Shown in pieces: positions 54,069 to 64,000 of a stretch of 64,000 bases of DNA. The notes beneath the pieces were generated by a model. It made no database searches. It was given only the letters and a program-made list of their open reading frames with translations, and was not told where the DNA came from. Positions within the stretch are counted from its first letter, which is position 1. Each line of letters opens with the position of its first letter. Location of the stretch: NCBI GenBank assembly GCA_963082875.1, contig OY720100.1, positions 6,386,001 to 6,450,000 on the forward strand. Reading direction: 5' to 3'. This DNA comes from Corella eumyota (taxonomy: Eukaryota; Chordata; Ascidiacea; Phlebobranchia; Corellidae). The position numbers and the translations under genes were made by a program.

Positions 54069-57000
54069 TTATTTTGAGGACCGTTGTTTAGAAACTTTCT
54101 TTTTCTTTTTCCGGCAAGAAATACAAAACCATTCTTGATCTTCGGGTGGTTCTTGTGTAATTCCAACGCAGGGCCTAAATAAAACACAAAACGAACTTTG
54201 AGGCAGATATAACAGCACCCAAGACTTAATATCGCATAATTAAATAAAAAGACAAAATTCAGCCAAAGTGTATTGCCAGAGTTTAGTGGTTTTTCCAATT
54301 GCTAAATCTTGGTCAACTTACCAATGATACCAACCATCACACTTATCACAACCAATCATCGGACTTCCGTCGTCTGGTTTGTTACAACCGGGACAGATCC
54401 ACACTTGATTGCCTTGTGAATCAAACACAACACCAACTCCGGTGCTACTTCCTACACTGATCGTTTCAGTTGTTACTTCACAAAAAATAAAAAAAGATTA
54501 TAATATATATCTAATAGTCATAAAAAATCCTGCCCGAAAACTAGAAAATTGTATGAAGATTGTTTTTTCAAGTTCAAAATAGTATGTTTTAAAAAACAAG
54601 AGTAAAGTTATTAATCTATGTAGCTCGAGAGAATTGATATGATTATACCAAGTTATAATTAATAAACTAATGTATCATTTAAAACAAGGGTTATATAAAT
54701 TAATGTGAAACAATTAAATAGCAGGAATTTTTTTTTTAATTACACATACCTCCTCTGCTGTTGTACTCTGGTTCAACAACTGGTTTATATGGTGCGGGAA
54801 CACTAAAAGATGGTTGTTTTAAAGGAAGTCTTGAATCCACAGATTTCTTGGAGGGTGGTTGATCTCTGGTGTCTCCAGAACCATGACGAGATTTTTTAGT
54901 TGGTTTCACAATGCTTCTAATAAAAACCAAGTTTTATTTTATTTTTTTTAATATACTTGCTCTATAATCGATTGAAATATTGTTTTTAAACATTTTCAAA
55001 AAGCTTACATTTTTTTATTGTCACTTGTCGTCATTTTTAAAGTTAGTTTAGGAATTGCTGCCGTGTACTTTTTGGTATCCTTGTCCTTGTCTTTTGATAG
55101 CTGTAAATAATTTTACACCCAAAAATTAAAACCCGCCATTTAATTGTTTTTTACCTAAAATTACAATCACAACTTACTTAAAATACAAGAATGAATATGA
55201 TATATTTCAATTACCTTTTTCATTAGTTTCTGATCTTTCTCTCTTTTCTTTTTCTTGTCTTTTTTGTCCTTTTTCTTTTCCTTGAATGAAGAGTAGGAAG
55301 AGGGGACGGACAATGCAGCGGAGAGTTTTGGAACAGGTAGTTCTCGTTCTACAATCGGTGGCGTGACTAAATCTCTCTCCTTGTGGACCTAAAAATTGTA
55401 TTTTCAAGCCAAAAATTAAGGTTAGTTTTAAAATTTAAACAAGGTTAGTTATAAAATTTATATAGCATACGATGAAGAAAAAAAAAACAATTTTTACCAG
55501 AGATATGTACTAAAAAAAAAATGTTCGTTTTAGTGATTTCGATATTTTAAGATTACCTTTACAACTTTAGTATCTCCAACTTTAGATTTCTTCAGAATAA
55601 GTTTTTCAACAGATTGTGATGAAATTTTGGCAATGTTGCTTGATGAGTCACTAGATTTGTGCTCTAAATAAAGTAAAAAAATTTTAATAATTTAAAGTAA
55701 TGTAACTATGAAAAATCCAAAAATTCTTACTGTTTTTTAGTTTGTGTTTTAATTTCTTAGCTTTGGCTTTAGCCTTTTCTTCCTTCCTCATCTTTTTCAA
55801 TTTTTTCTCTAAAAAACGTTTTTTCGGCATTAAAAAATATCTATTTTCTCTAGTAATATCTGAATACTACACGTTCAGATTCAATTACCTGAATAGTGAG
55901 GTTTAACAACAACAGGAGGTATTTCAATGTCAGAAATATCTTCCTCAAAACTTAAAGCAGGTGAATCAACTTTACTTGATTTTATATTTTTAAAAGAAGG
56001 ACTTTCATCATAAAGATCTGAAATATTTGTTTAATTTTTTTAATAGGTTTTCTAAAAAAAGGTTTTATGTACTAAAAAAATCAGAAATAAAAATTAAATA
56101 ATTAAAATTCAAAATTGTTTTACAAAATTGTTTTTTTGAAAAAAAATTAAAAAAATCCTCAAAATAATTTTTTTAATTACCATCATCTTGATCAAAGTCT
56201 TTATCCTCTTCATCCTCATCATCAATCATCATAGAGCTTGGAGAAAGAGCAGGAGAAGGAGTAGGTGGAGGTTGAACAGGTGAGTCCTCCTCATTGTAAA
56301 GGTGAAGACCTCGATTCTCTAATTGGAGGATTTCTTCGGTTTTATGGGATACTTCCGCCTCATCGTAATCATCTCCAGAAGAACTTGATTCCTTAGGAAA
56401 AATTTTATAATTAATCCAAAAAAATTAAATAACTTCCTTTTGTAATTTATTTAAAAACAAAAGTTTTTTAGAAAAAAACCTTTAAAAAAGATAGAAATTT
56501 TTACAAAATGTTACCAATAACAAAGGTAACAAAGTTTTTTATTAAAGAAAAAACATACAGGAATTAAATGCGAAAATTTGTTGACTTCAGCATCTTCTGC
56601 TTCCTTTTTTGCTCTGTTAACCACAGCTGTTATTGCATCTTCTACTGACTTGGGAGAGGCAAATGTTACACCCTGCATGAAATTAAGATTTATTTTTTCA
56701 AACAAAAAGTCAATTACCCAAAGAATTTTATGTTAATTATTATACCATTGAAAATCATGCAAAAATTAATCAAACTTAGGTAATCATGATAGAAAGAAAA
56801 ATTTTATGTAAAAACTAACATGATCTTTAGGTTGGTCCCAAGAAGTAACATCTGCATCCTTTGAAAACTTTCTGCTAGAGGATTGGTGTGATGATGCAGG
56901 GCTACCAGCTTAAAAAAATAAAACAACATAAAATTTGGAATTTAGATATAAACCCAAATCTGTTTATTGAATATTCCAAGCTTTTAACATTAAAAATAAC

Positions 57001-59160
57001 TTTTTTGTAAATACCCGATGTATTTGACATTTTATCACAATCGTTTGATGATTTTGTATCTTTATCAGCAATAGGATATTGTAACAAACGATCGACTTCC
57101 TCAATTCTATGAGAGATTGAATGTTTGGGTTTGTTACTTTTTGTGTAACTTTTTTCAGATTTTTCTAGCGAGTCCATTCTGAGCAAATTGTTAAGTGAGT
57201 TGGAACTTTTGTTGCTCATTTTAGAGGAATTTGAAGTTGGTTTTGTCCTTGAAAAAATCGGTGAGTCCCATAGTGATGGTTTTGAAATACTCGGTTGAGT
57301 TTTTGTTTTTTTTCTCTCGTGAGACGGAGTCCTTTGTCTATTTTCAAATTTGGGTGTTGTAAAGCTGGGAGTAATCGCAGGGGAGGGCATGCTTTTTTTC
57401 GATTCCGCTTTTGTGTTTTCCAACTTAGCAGCATAATTTTTTACCCAAGATGGCTCATCATTTTTATCAGTAGATTTACTGGTGCTATTGGTTCCTGACT
57501 TGGAGTTTTCACCTTTAAAAATAGAAAACAGCGAAAAGTAAAGTTATATATCAGATTTTTAGCAAACCAACATTCACTTTTAATTTACCTAAAGATATTT
57601 TTCGCTGATATTTATTATCAGGTGTCTTCATAGGATAGTTACTTCCTTGGTTGGACAACCTCCTGGATTCCTCCTTATGTTGGGGAGGAACATAAGCTGG
57701 TAAACTGCTTGGAGCCGTGCCAGATATTGTTGGAATATCTTCAGGCCGAGTTAAGTGCCTTGCATCTAAAAGTAAAAAACAGTCAAAAAAACAAGATTTT
57801 AAAAACAGTGACATTATTTATATATATGGGAGCTCAGTAGACAATGTGTATGTTTGTCCCAATTAAAGACTTTTAAATTAAAAAGTTGCCAGGTGTAAAA
57901 TGCCTTAAAAATGTCATGGGCATTTATTAGTTGCCAAAAAAATGCAATAATTAGGGTGGGCACAAAAAAAAACAATGAAACTGTGATCTATATTTTTGAA
58001 CTTTAAAAAAACATTAATAATAATTAAAAACCTGTTGAAATGTTTGTTATAGAATCATCAGAAGAATATCCTCCTCTGTCGTCATTATCAGATAATTCAT
58101 CTTTCCCAGCAATAAAAAACATTTTCTTTTGCGAATTTTGGTTGCTTACTACTTCAGTTTTAACAGGAACTTTTTCTAAAGGAAATCAAAAGTTTAAATA
58201 GCCTGACATTATAATCTTAAAAAATGTATCAAAATTTATATCTAAAATAATTAAATTTTTATATAACTACAATAAATTTATTACTTATTAAATCACACAG
58301 CAAAAATAATTTAACAATTTTTTTTAATGCAGACACTAAAAAATAAATGATTATTAGGTCACCTGCTTCAGCAGTTGGTAGTAAAGATGGAAAATAACTA
58401 TAAATATGCTCCATATCTGTTGGAAGTTTGGTGTTGTTAAACTGAAAATTAGATTTTTTTGGCAGTGGAAATTTTTTGGGTTTGACAGCAGGTTTTACTT
58501 CTTCCATTTGCTGCATGTATTCACCAATTTCATGTAATGAAATGTTCATATGATGAAAACTTTGTAATACATCATTTGTATGAACATTTGTGTGGCCACC
58601 TGTATAACAAAATAATAAAAATATTTTTATTAATCAAACTGGCATTAAGAAAGTTCAAAAAATAGTTAAAGTTCAAAAAAGAGGATTTTTTTCAATTTAA
58701 TTTTTTTATTGTAAAAGTGACAAAAAATAAATATACAACTGAATGCATTAAAAAAAACAGAAAAATTAAGTTCATGAATTAAACCATACTAAATTTATTA
58801 AATATTTTATATGTATATATATATACATTATTTTAAAGTAAACCATTGCAATTTTATATAAATAAATGGTCTATCAGATACTCAGACTTAAACATCACAA
58901 AGCTTGCATACTTTAAAAATAATTGTAAAACTATAAGAATATCACATTTAACTCATAATAAAAAATTATAAAAAACAGAATGTAGTTTAGTTACTTTGTT
59001 CAGAAAAATCATGTGTTAATTTTCCGACGCTGTGTAAATATCTTTCCAATATATCTTTTAAAACATCCAAGGTACCTCCATGTACAGATTCAAAGCCAAC
59101 AGCTTGACACATCTGAGCAACTGCTATCTTTAATATACTTTTACTGTATATATCAGCCAT
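54069..59160 (-). CDS. TAF3: Transcription initiation factor TFIID subunit 3
   Basis: TFIID subunit that pairs with TAF10 through its histone fold and reads H3K4me3 with its PHD finger, in the nucleus. Sixteen in-phase exons from 58995-59160 to 54069-54174; 880 residues (human about 929). Start MADIYSKSILKIAVAQMCQA aligns with the human TAF3 histone fold (about 1-75); HMNISLHEIGEYMQQMEE (about 75-95) matches the conserved region after it. The middle is Ser/Lys-rich and acidic, with a long Lys-rich stretch (KEKKKDKKDKKKKREKD) as in vertebrates. The C-terminal PHD finger has all eight ligands, Cys822, 825, 837, 840, His845, Cys848, 863, 866, in WICPGCNKPDDGSPMIGCDK, nearly identical to human; Met834 and Trp843 of the methyl-lysine pocket are present. 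It ends in a basic tail. No lesions found. Confidence 0.97.
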
Positions 59161-60540
59161 ACTGACCAGTTGTAAAGCTGGATAACCTACGAAATAATGT
59201 TTTCCTAATTTTACCTCCTGGCTGTAATTTAACAATATATATAAAAAAATTTAAAACACAGAAAAATATATATTAATATTAATAGACATACAAGCAAAAT
59301 GATTGAATAATATATAGTAAATTACATATCATCGCCAAAAACAGCTTGCTTTACATTACAGTATTAATTGTTTTGCAACAAAGTTTAACCACGTGATGGC
59401 GTGTGTTTACAAAAAAATTGTGGTATACTGGTGGTAACATAGGGTGGTAACGAGATTATCCTCATTTTATTAAATAATAATAGGATGTTTTTAAATATCA
59501 ACTAACGATTTTTGATAATTTTAGGCCAATTTTATCCTAATGTTAGGCCAATTCTGGCTATATAAACATATACAAACCGGTTGCATGGTGTAGTAACAGT
59601 AATTGGATTCACTAAATTAGGTGTTTGGTTAGGTATTATCAATGATAAAACAGTATAAGTGATCATTGGTCTTGTTTACTAGTTTTTCTATGTTTAACTA
59701 ATTTTAATAATTCCTATACAAAATAACAGAACTCTTTCTTGCTGTTTTAATTTACATCCCATCACATTTTGCGATTTATATCTTAAATAAATACAAAAAG
59801 ATTGCACCAAAAACCATCATTCAACAACATCATAAAAAAACCAACAGAATATTTACATTACAAGTGACATGATACAAAAGTGAAAGAAAAAATTCTGTAA
59901 GAAGTTATTTTGCAAACCCAACCGCTTAATACAAGCAAATTTACAGTGGGGAATATTTTACTGTTATGGTCGTAACGTTTATTACTTCAAATTTACTAAA
60001 GTAAAATTCAATTAATACTTTTGCATTCAATAACACACTTTGACCCAAAATACCAAAATCGTTTAAAATACTATTTTAATGTCTCGAAGGTAAACTTTAC
60101 ATTTATTTAAATTACTGCACATTTTGCAACCTGGAAATAAATGTTAAGTTTGTGCATAAAAAGATATTTGTCGTTCAACTAAGATTTTGACTTTTTAATT
60201 CAAAACATTGAAGATTAAAAAAAATTTAACTATCAGTTTTTGTGCAATATTATGTTTACAAAACTAAATTAATTTTTCACAACATAAACCACTACAATAT
60301 CCAATTTTGAAACCCCAATTACTTAAAGTAATAGATTTTCTTATAAAAAAATAAACGATGAAATTGTAATTGAAAAAATTCAGTTTGTGTCTGATGAAAA
60401 AAGTAAAAACGAACAGGTCACCCACCAATATTTAAAATCCAATGTAATGATATACAAATAGTGACTTTACATATTAAATTTAGTTGACGTTTAAACATTG
60501 GACATGGTAAAACACAGGTGAATTTGGTTTAAACAATAAA
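59161..60540. other. Intergenic: TAF3 5' region and SPP 3' region
   Basis: About 1.4 kb without a gene. It should hold the TAF3 promoter and the 3' untranslated region of the signal peptide peptidase gene. A CACGTG at 59390-59395 lies 230 bp above the TAF3 start codon. GCATGGTGTAGTAACAG near 59584 resembles the SINE head A-box but nothing of the body follows. The rest is AT-rich and unremarkable. Confidence 0.5.
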
Positions 60541-62967
60541 CTAGTCTGTTTTTTCATTCTCCTTAGGTTTTTTGTCAAAGGCAAGCTCATCAGAATAACT
60601 AAGAAATAATATAAAAATATAACCGCACATTTAAATAAAATGTAAAAACATACTTTTTAAAAATTTTTTTTAATTTTTTTACCCGAACATAGCTTCAATA
60701 TCTCCCTTAAAATAAGCCACAGACACTGGGACACCAATGCAAGCTGGCACAAGGTAAAGTAAGGCTGGTTGGGGGTGATTAAAAACTGCCATCACCACGA
60801 TTGTGGAAACGAGACCAATGAAGTAAGCAATGAAGCCAGAATAAAAATAGGTTCTTTGATTTCTTTTTAAACTGGAATAATTAAAAAAATGATAAAATTA
60901 CTTATGAAAACTTGTATGTGTAACATATTTATAATAAAAAATACTTTTAAACATTTTAATTACCTCACATCAAATCTAAGAAGTAAAGCAATAAAAATAC
61001 CTAAAAAAAATTGAAATATTAATACAGCAACCGAAAATTATATTCATATTTTTTAAGATATATATAAATTCCTTAGTTATAACATACCAGGAATAACAAT
61101 ATCTCCAAGGCCCAACATTGCCATTTGTTTTCCAAAAATTCCATTTACCAAAAAATCTTGAGGAAAAACAACTAAAAAAAACAGATAAAATTTTACAATG
61201 TCTTATTTGTGCAGGTTTCGGTTTCAAAAAACTATATTTTTTTGTATTCCGATAGGTTTCTATGATTTAACACATACCTTTGATTGGAGCATTAAAATTC
61301 TTTGCCACAGTGACCATAACATTTGTACCAAACACCCAAAATACATCGTAGAAAAACAAACCTAAAATAAAAACAAAATCACATAAAAATTAAAAATGTT
61401 TATACTGATACTGTTATAGGCTATTATGTATTTAAACAATCACATTTCTAATTTAACATTAAAAAATAAATTAGTGATTGACAAAAGTTTAACTTACCAA
61501 CTAAAAGAATGCAACCAGTTCCTACACTATTTAATTGAAGAAGTTCAACACCATTTAAAGCAAAAGCAAGACCAATCATGTTATTGGCAATCCAATGCTA
61601 AAATTAAATAAACACATTGTTATTGTCACAATTTTAAACAAAGTATATAATATATAATTATTTATGTGGAAAAACGACATTTTTAATTTTTATAATTTTA
61701 AATTTTTAAATGTACAAAGTTGTACCATTTTAAGTTAAACTACTTAGTACTTGCCCTTTGTAGCCCATACCATCCTGATACTATAGTACATAAAAATAAA
61801 GCCAACAAATCCTTTCTATCAAATTTATAATCCATCAAAGCTAAAAAAAAAAAAAATTTAAAAAGAATATAATTAAGAATATATGAAAAAGGTCTTTAGA
61901 AAGGAAGCACATGTTATCTAACAAATTAGATTTACCAAACTTATTGTCTCCTTCCCCTTCAGTTAAATGTAAATGGTAGGGAGAATTTGGAAATGATGGT
62001 GGAACGAGTTTTCGAACTATAGGTCTAAAGTTAAAACAAATACTTATTACTACATAATGCATAAAAATGTTATATAGCCTATATATTAAATATTAACAAC
62101 AAGAAAATTCTAACTACAGTTGAGTAAAAGAGAAAACCACAAATTAAGATAAAATGCAGGCTACAGAAAAAAAGCCTGGTGTCAATTTCTATAGCTCACA
62201 TCCTGTATAGATTGAAACAGTATGCTATATTAGGAAATTTAACTTAGTAGATTAATTTGTTATTTTGAAACAACAACTACCCAAGAATTTGCACCAAAGC
62301 AAATGCTCCAAGGATAAAGAAATAAAATCCAACCAACATGTTGATGTATTCTTGAGAAAATATCTAAAAATAAATATATAGTTTATATTACATTAATATA
62401 TATTATCTTACTGAGAAAACACATAAGACTATAACGTCAAAATCTACCAAACATTTTAAAGTAAGAGCCAAATACTTACCTTAAAAAATAAGTAAATTCC
62501 AAATAACATAGCACTGGCAACTAGCGGAAATTTCAGTGCATCATTTTTCGTTATAGTTTCTGGTTTTTCGCCAGAATCCTAAAAATTATTATTTTTTAAC
62601 AATAAATATATCCAACAGACGATATATATATATTTATAAGCGAAACAGAGAGGATAATATAAAACACAATAATCTTCATACAAATAATCTCGGTATTGAT
62701 TTTGAACCATTGATTTTATTATAAATATTGAATTTAAAAATTTTATCAAATAGGCCTATTACTTGAATTTTTTTTTTGAAATACCTGTTGGCTTTCCAAA
62801 TATTTCACCGATCGAAAGGATCCAATTACAATAGGAACAAGTGCCATTAACACCAAACTAGTGTAAGCAACTGCTCGGCCTTCAACGGTGGTTTTTAATG
62901 TTTCATTTGCAGCCTTGATTGTTTCATTTAAAACTTCTTCCACAACAGCTTGTTCAGTATCAGCCAT
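60541..62967 (-). CDS. HM13: Signal peptide peptidase (intramembrane aspartyl protease)
   Basis: ER membrane protease that cuts leftover signal peptides and some membrane proteins. Eleven in-phase exons: 62785-62967, 62480-62578, 62281-62363, 61936-62024, 61755-61840, 61498-61597, 61278-61361, 61088-61171, 60964-61000, 60683-60871, 60541-60598; 363 residues (human 377). Catalytic Asp219 in FYDVFWVFG, Asp265 in MLGLGDIVIPG and the PAL motif at 317-319 (QPALLYLVPACIG) sit at the same numbers as in human. Two N-glycosylation sequons (NET) lie in the lumenal N-terminus; nine membrane segments are expected. Start MADTEQAV is the first ATG in frame. The intron after exon 61755-61840 starts GCAAGT (GC-AG), and exon 60964-61000 is only 37 bp. 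The C-terminus is Lys-rich but lacks a terminal KKXX. No lesions found. Confidence 0.97.
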
Positions 62968-63808
62968 TGTAATTAGTTTTAAGTAACTTTTTATAATTTG
63001 CAAAACCCTTGTTAATCTTGTTTAAAAGTAAAATAGTCTAAAAGTTAATAAAATTTTGAAAATAAGCTTTTTTTTTGTATATCTTTATCCTTGATGTGAG
63101 AAGGTCGAATGTGCGTCCTAAACTTAGAATAACATCAATATATACCTAATTATTTGATTATGGAGATATTAAATATTAAAGTAAATTTAATATGTTATAT
63201 TTAGCTGTTAGTACTTATGTTTAAACCTTCAGATCTTGAGTGGATACAAAAAATTTAAATTTTACCTATTTCTAAAAGCGAATTTTTAAACCTAATACTT
63301 ATTTAATTAAAGCATCACCCTTGTTCTTAGATAAGTAATCTATACGTCATTTAATAGCATTTTGTATTTATAACTTCAGGTCGGTGCTACTTTTATGATG
63401 GTCAGATAGGTCGTTATATCAACTGATCAAAGCATAAAGTATCAATCAATTTAAACTATAATTTTTAAATATTTAATGAGGAAACAGTCAGACAGACTCG
63501 TTTGATCAGACAACAAAGCGTTTATACTATATATACTAACACATGAAGACAAGACAACATGATTTTAGACTGTTTAATAAAGCTTTTTAATACAGAAACA
63601 CTTATACAATTAGTACTAAACTATCGTCAATGAATCAGTTTGGTAGTATTAGCGGTGTTTTTGCGAAAATAAGTTCCGTTTTTGTAAACAAAAATACCCT
63701 CAACTGCTTTACAACTTAACAGAAATTCAATATTACGCACGTGCTGCTGCTGACGTGTTAGTTGGAAATAACCTATTTTGCGAGGATAAATGAAAAATTA
63801 AAGTACCA
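62968..63808. promoter_or_regulatory. 5' flank of SPP and possible divergent gene
   Basis: This stretch holds the upstream region of the signal peptide peptidase gene, a SINE remnant (63069-63182) and the upstream sequence of a possible plus-strand gene starting at 63809. A CACGTG at 63738-63743, within GCACGTGCTGCTGCTGACGTG, lies about 65 bp before that start. No TATA element can be assigned. Confidence 0.4.
63069..63182 (-). mobile_element. Truncated SINE remnant
   Basis: TTTTTTGTATATCTTTATCC, then GATGTGAGAAGGTCGAATG, matches the 3' half of the SINE at 50478-50774 on the minus strand. The tRNA head is missing and an internal part is deleted before GAGATATTAAATATTAAAG. It is older or more damaged than the two full copies. 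Confidence 0.7.
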
Positions 63809-63812
63809 TGGG
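63809..63812 (+). CDS. Possible first coding exon (ATGG) of a plus-strand gene
   Basis: ACCATGG is immediately followed by GTAAGG, a good start context joined to a good splice donor. This is the layout of genes whose first coding exon is little more than the start codon, common in ribosomal-protein and translation-factor genes. The next exon must lie beyond the window, as none of 63830-64000 looks coding. Product unknown; tentative. Confidence 0.25.
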
Positions 63813-64000
63813 TAAGGTTTTTTTTGCTTTGTTAAATATGGCGTTATAATATTGTTTATTGGTGTCGTACTTACACGAAATAAAATACATAAGCTTTATT
63901 TAAATTTGATTTATTACCCACATGTTATACATACAGTATTTATATTTGTTTTATCTTTAAATCAAAAATTAGTTTACATTTACTGGGTCTATATTATTTT

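Noticed and set aside
62968-63003. Upstream start for signal peptide peptidase (frame open to 63003)
   Set aside because: The extension has no ATG; MADTEQ at 62967 is the first ATG and gives the usual family length.

Overview
The window is AT-rich DNA from an animal nuclear genome. It has spliced genes with many short introns, metazoan-only families (group II PAK kinase, receptor guanylate cyclase, TAF3, ANKRD53-like) and short tRNA-derived SINEs. Compact genes, introns mostly of 50-500 bp, the chordate-like ANKRD53 homologue and the SINE with a GATAAAGATATATAC-poly(A) tail make an ascidian tunicate of the Ciona type my best guess. That is inference, not proof.

Positions 1-21072 are one satellite array, already running at the left edge. 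The monomer is about 311 bp and there are roughly 68 copies. The left 11.3 kb is organised as a higher-order repeat of 15-16 monomers (4671 and 4982 bp), itself built of sub-blocks of 7, 3 and 5/6 monomers. The right 10 kb is more diverged and carries its own 1.83-kb and 5.19-kb displaced duplications. Positions 21073-28946 are a gene-free transition zone: a perfect hairpin, worn tRNA-like sequences, an inverted pair of 20-bp minisatellites with a 165-bp centre (fold-back-like), and a three-unit tandem repeat with nested 126-bp subrepeats.

From 28.9 kb rightward seven genes are closely spaced. On the minus strand: a PAK4/5/6-type kinase (28947-34428), a receptor guanylate cyclase (37474-45901), an NHL-repeat beta-propeller protein (46637-49392), an ANKRD53-like ankyrin protein (50038-53055), TAF3 (54069-59160) and signal peptide peptidase (60541-62967). 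On the plus strand: a secreted leucine-rich-repeat gene (35098-36988), head-to-head with the PAK gene and convergent with the cyclase, carrying one in-frame stop and one frameshift. A possible first exon of another plus-strand gene begins near 63809. Except for the lesions in the LRR and NHL genes, exon boundaries were placed by GT-AG (two GC-AG) sites with reading phase conserved through every junction, so the models are strong. Single-base positions were counted by hand and may be off by one or two.

The genes do not form an operon or one pathway: they cover cytoskeletal signalling (PAK), cGMP signalling (cyclase), transcription initiation (TAF3), intramembrane proteolysis in the ER (SPP) and a probable cilium/spindle-type ankyrin protein. 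The most unusual material is the repeat DNA: the nested satellite with a TCACGTGA E-box in nearly every monomer, the fold-back minisatellite pair, and a PAK whose linker is an Arg/Ser/His-rich low-complexity segment.
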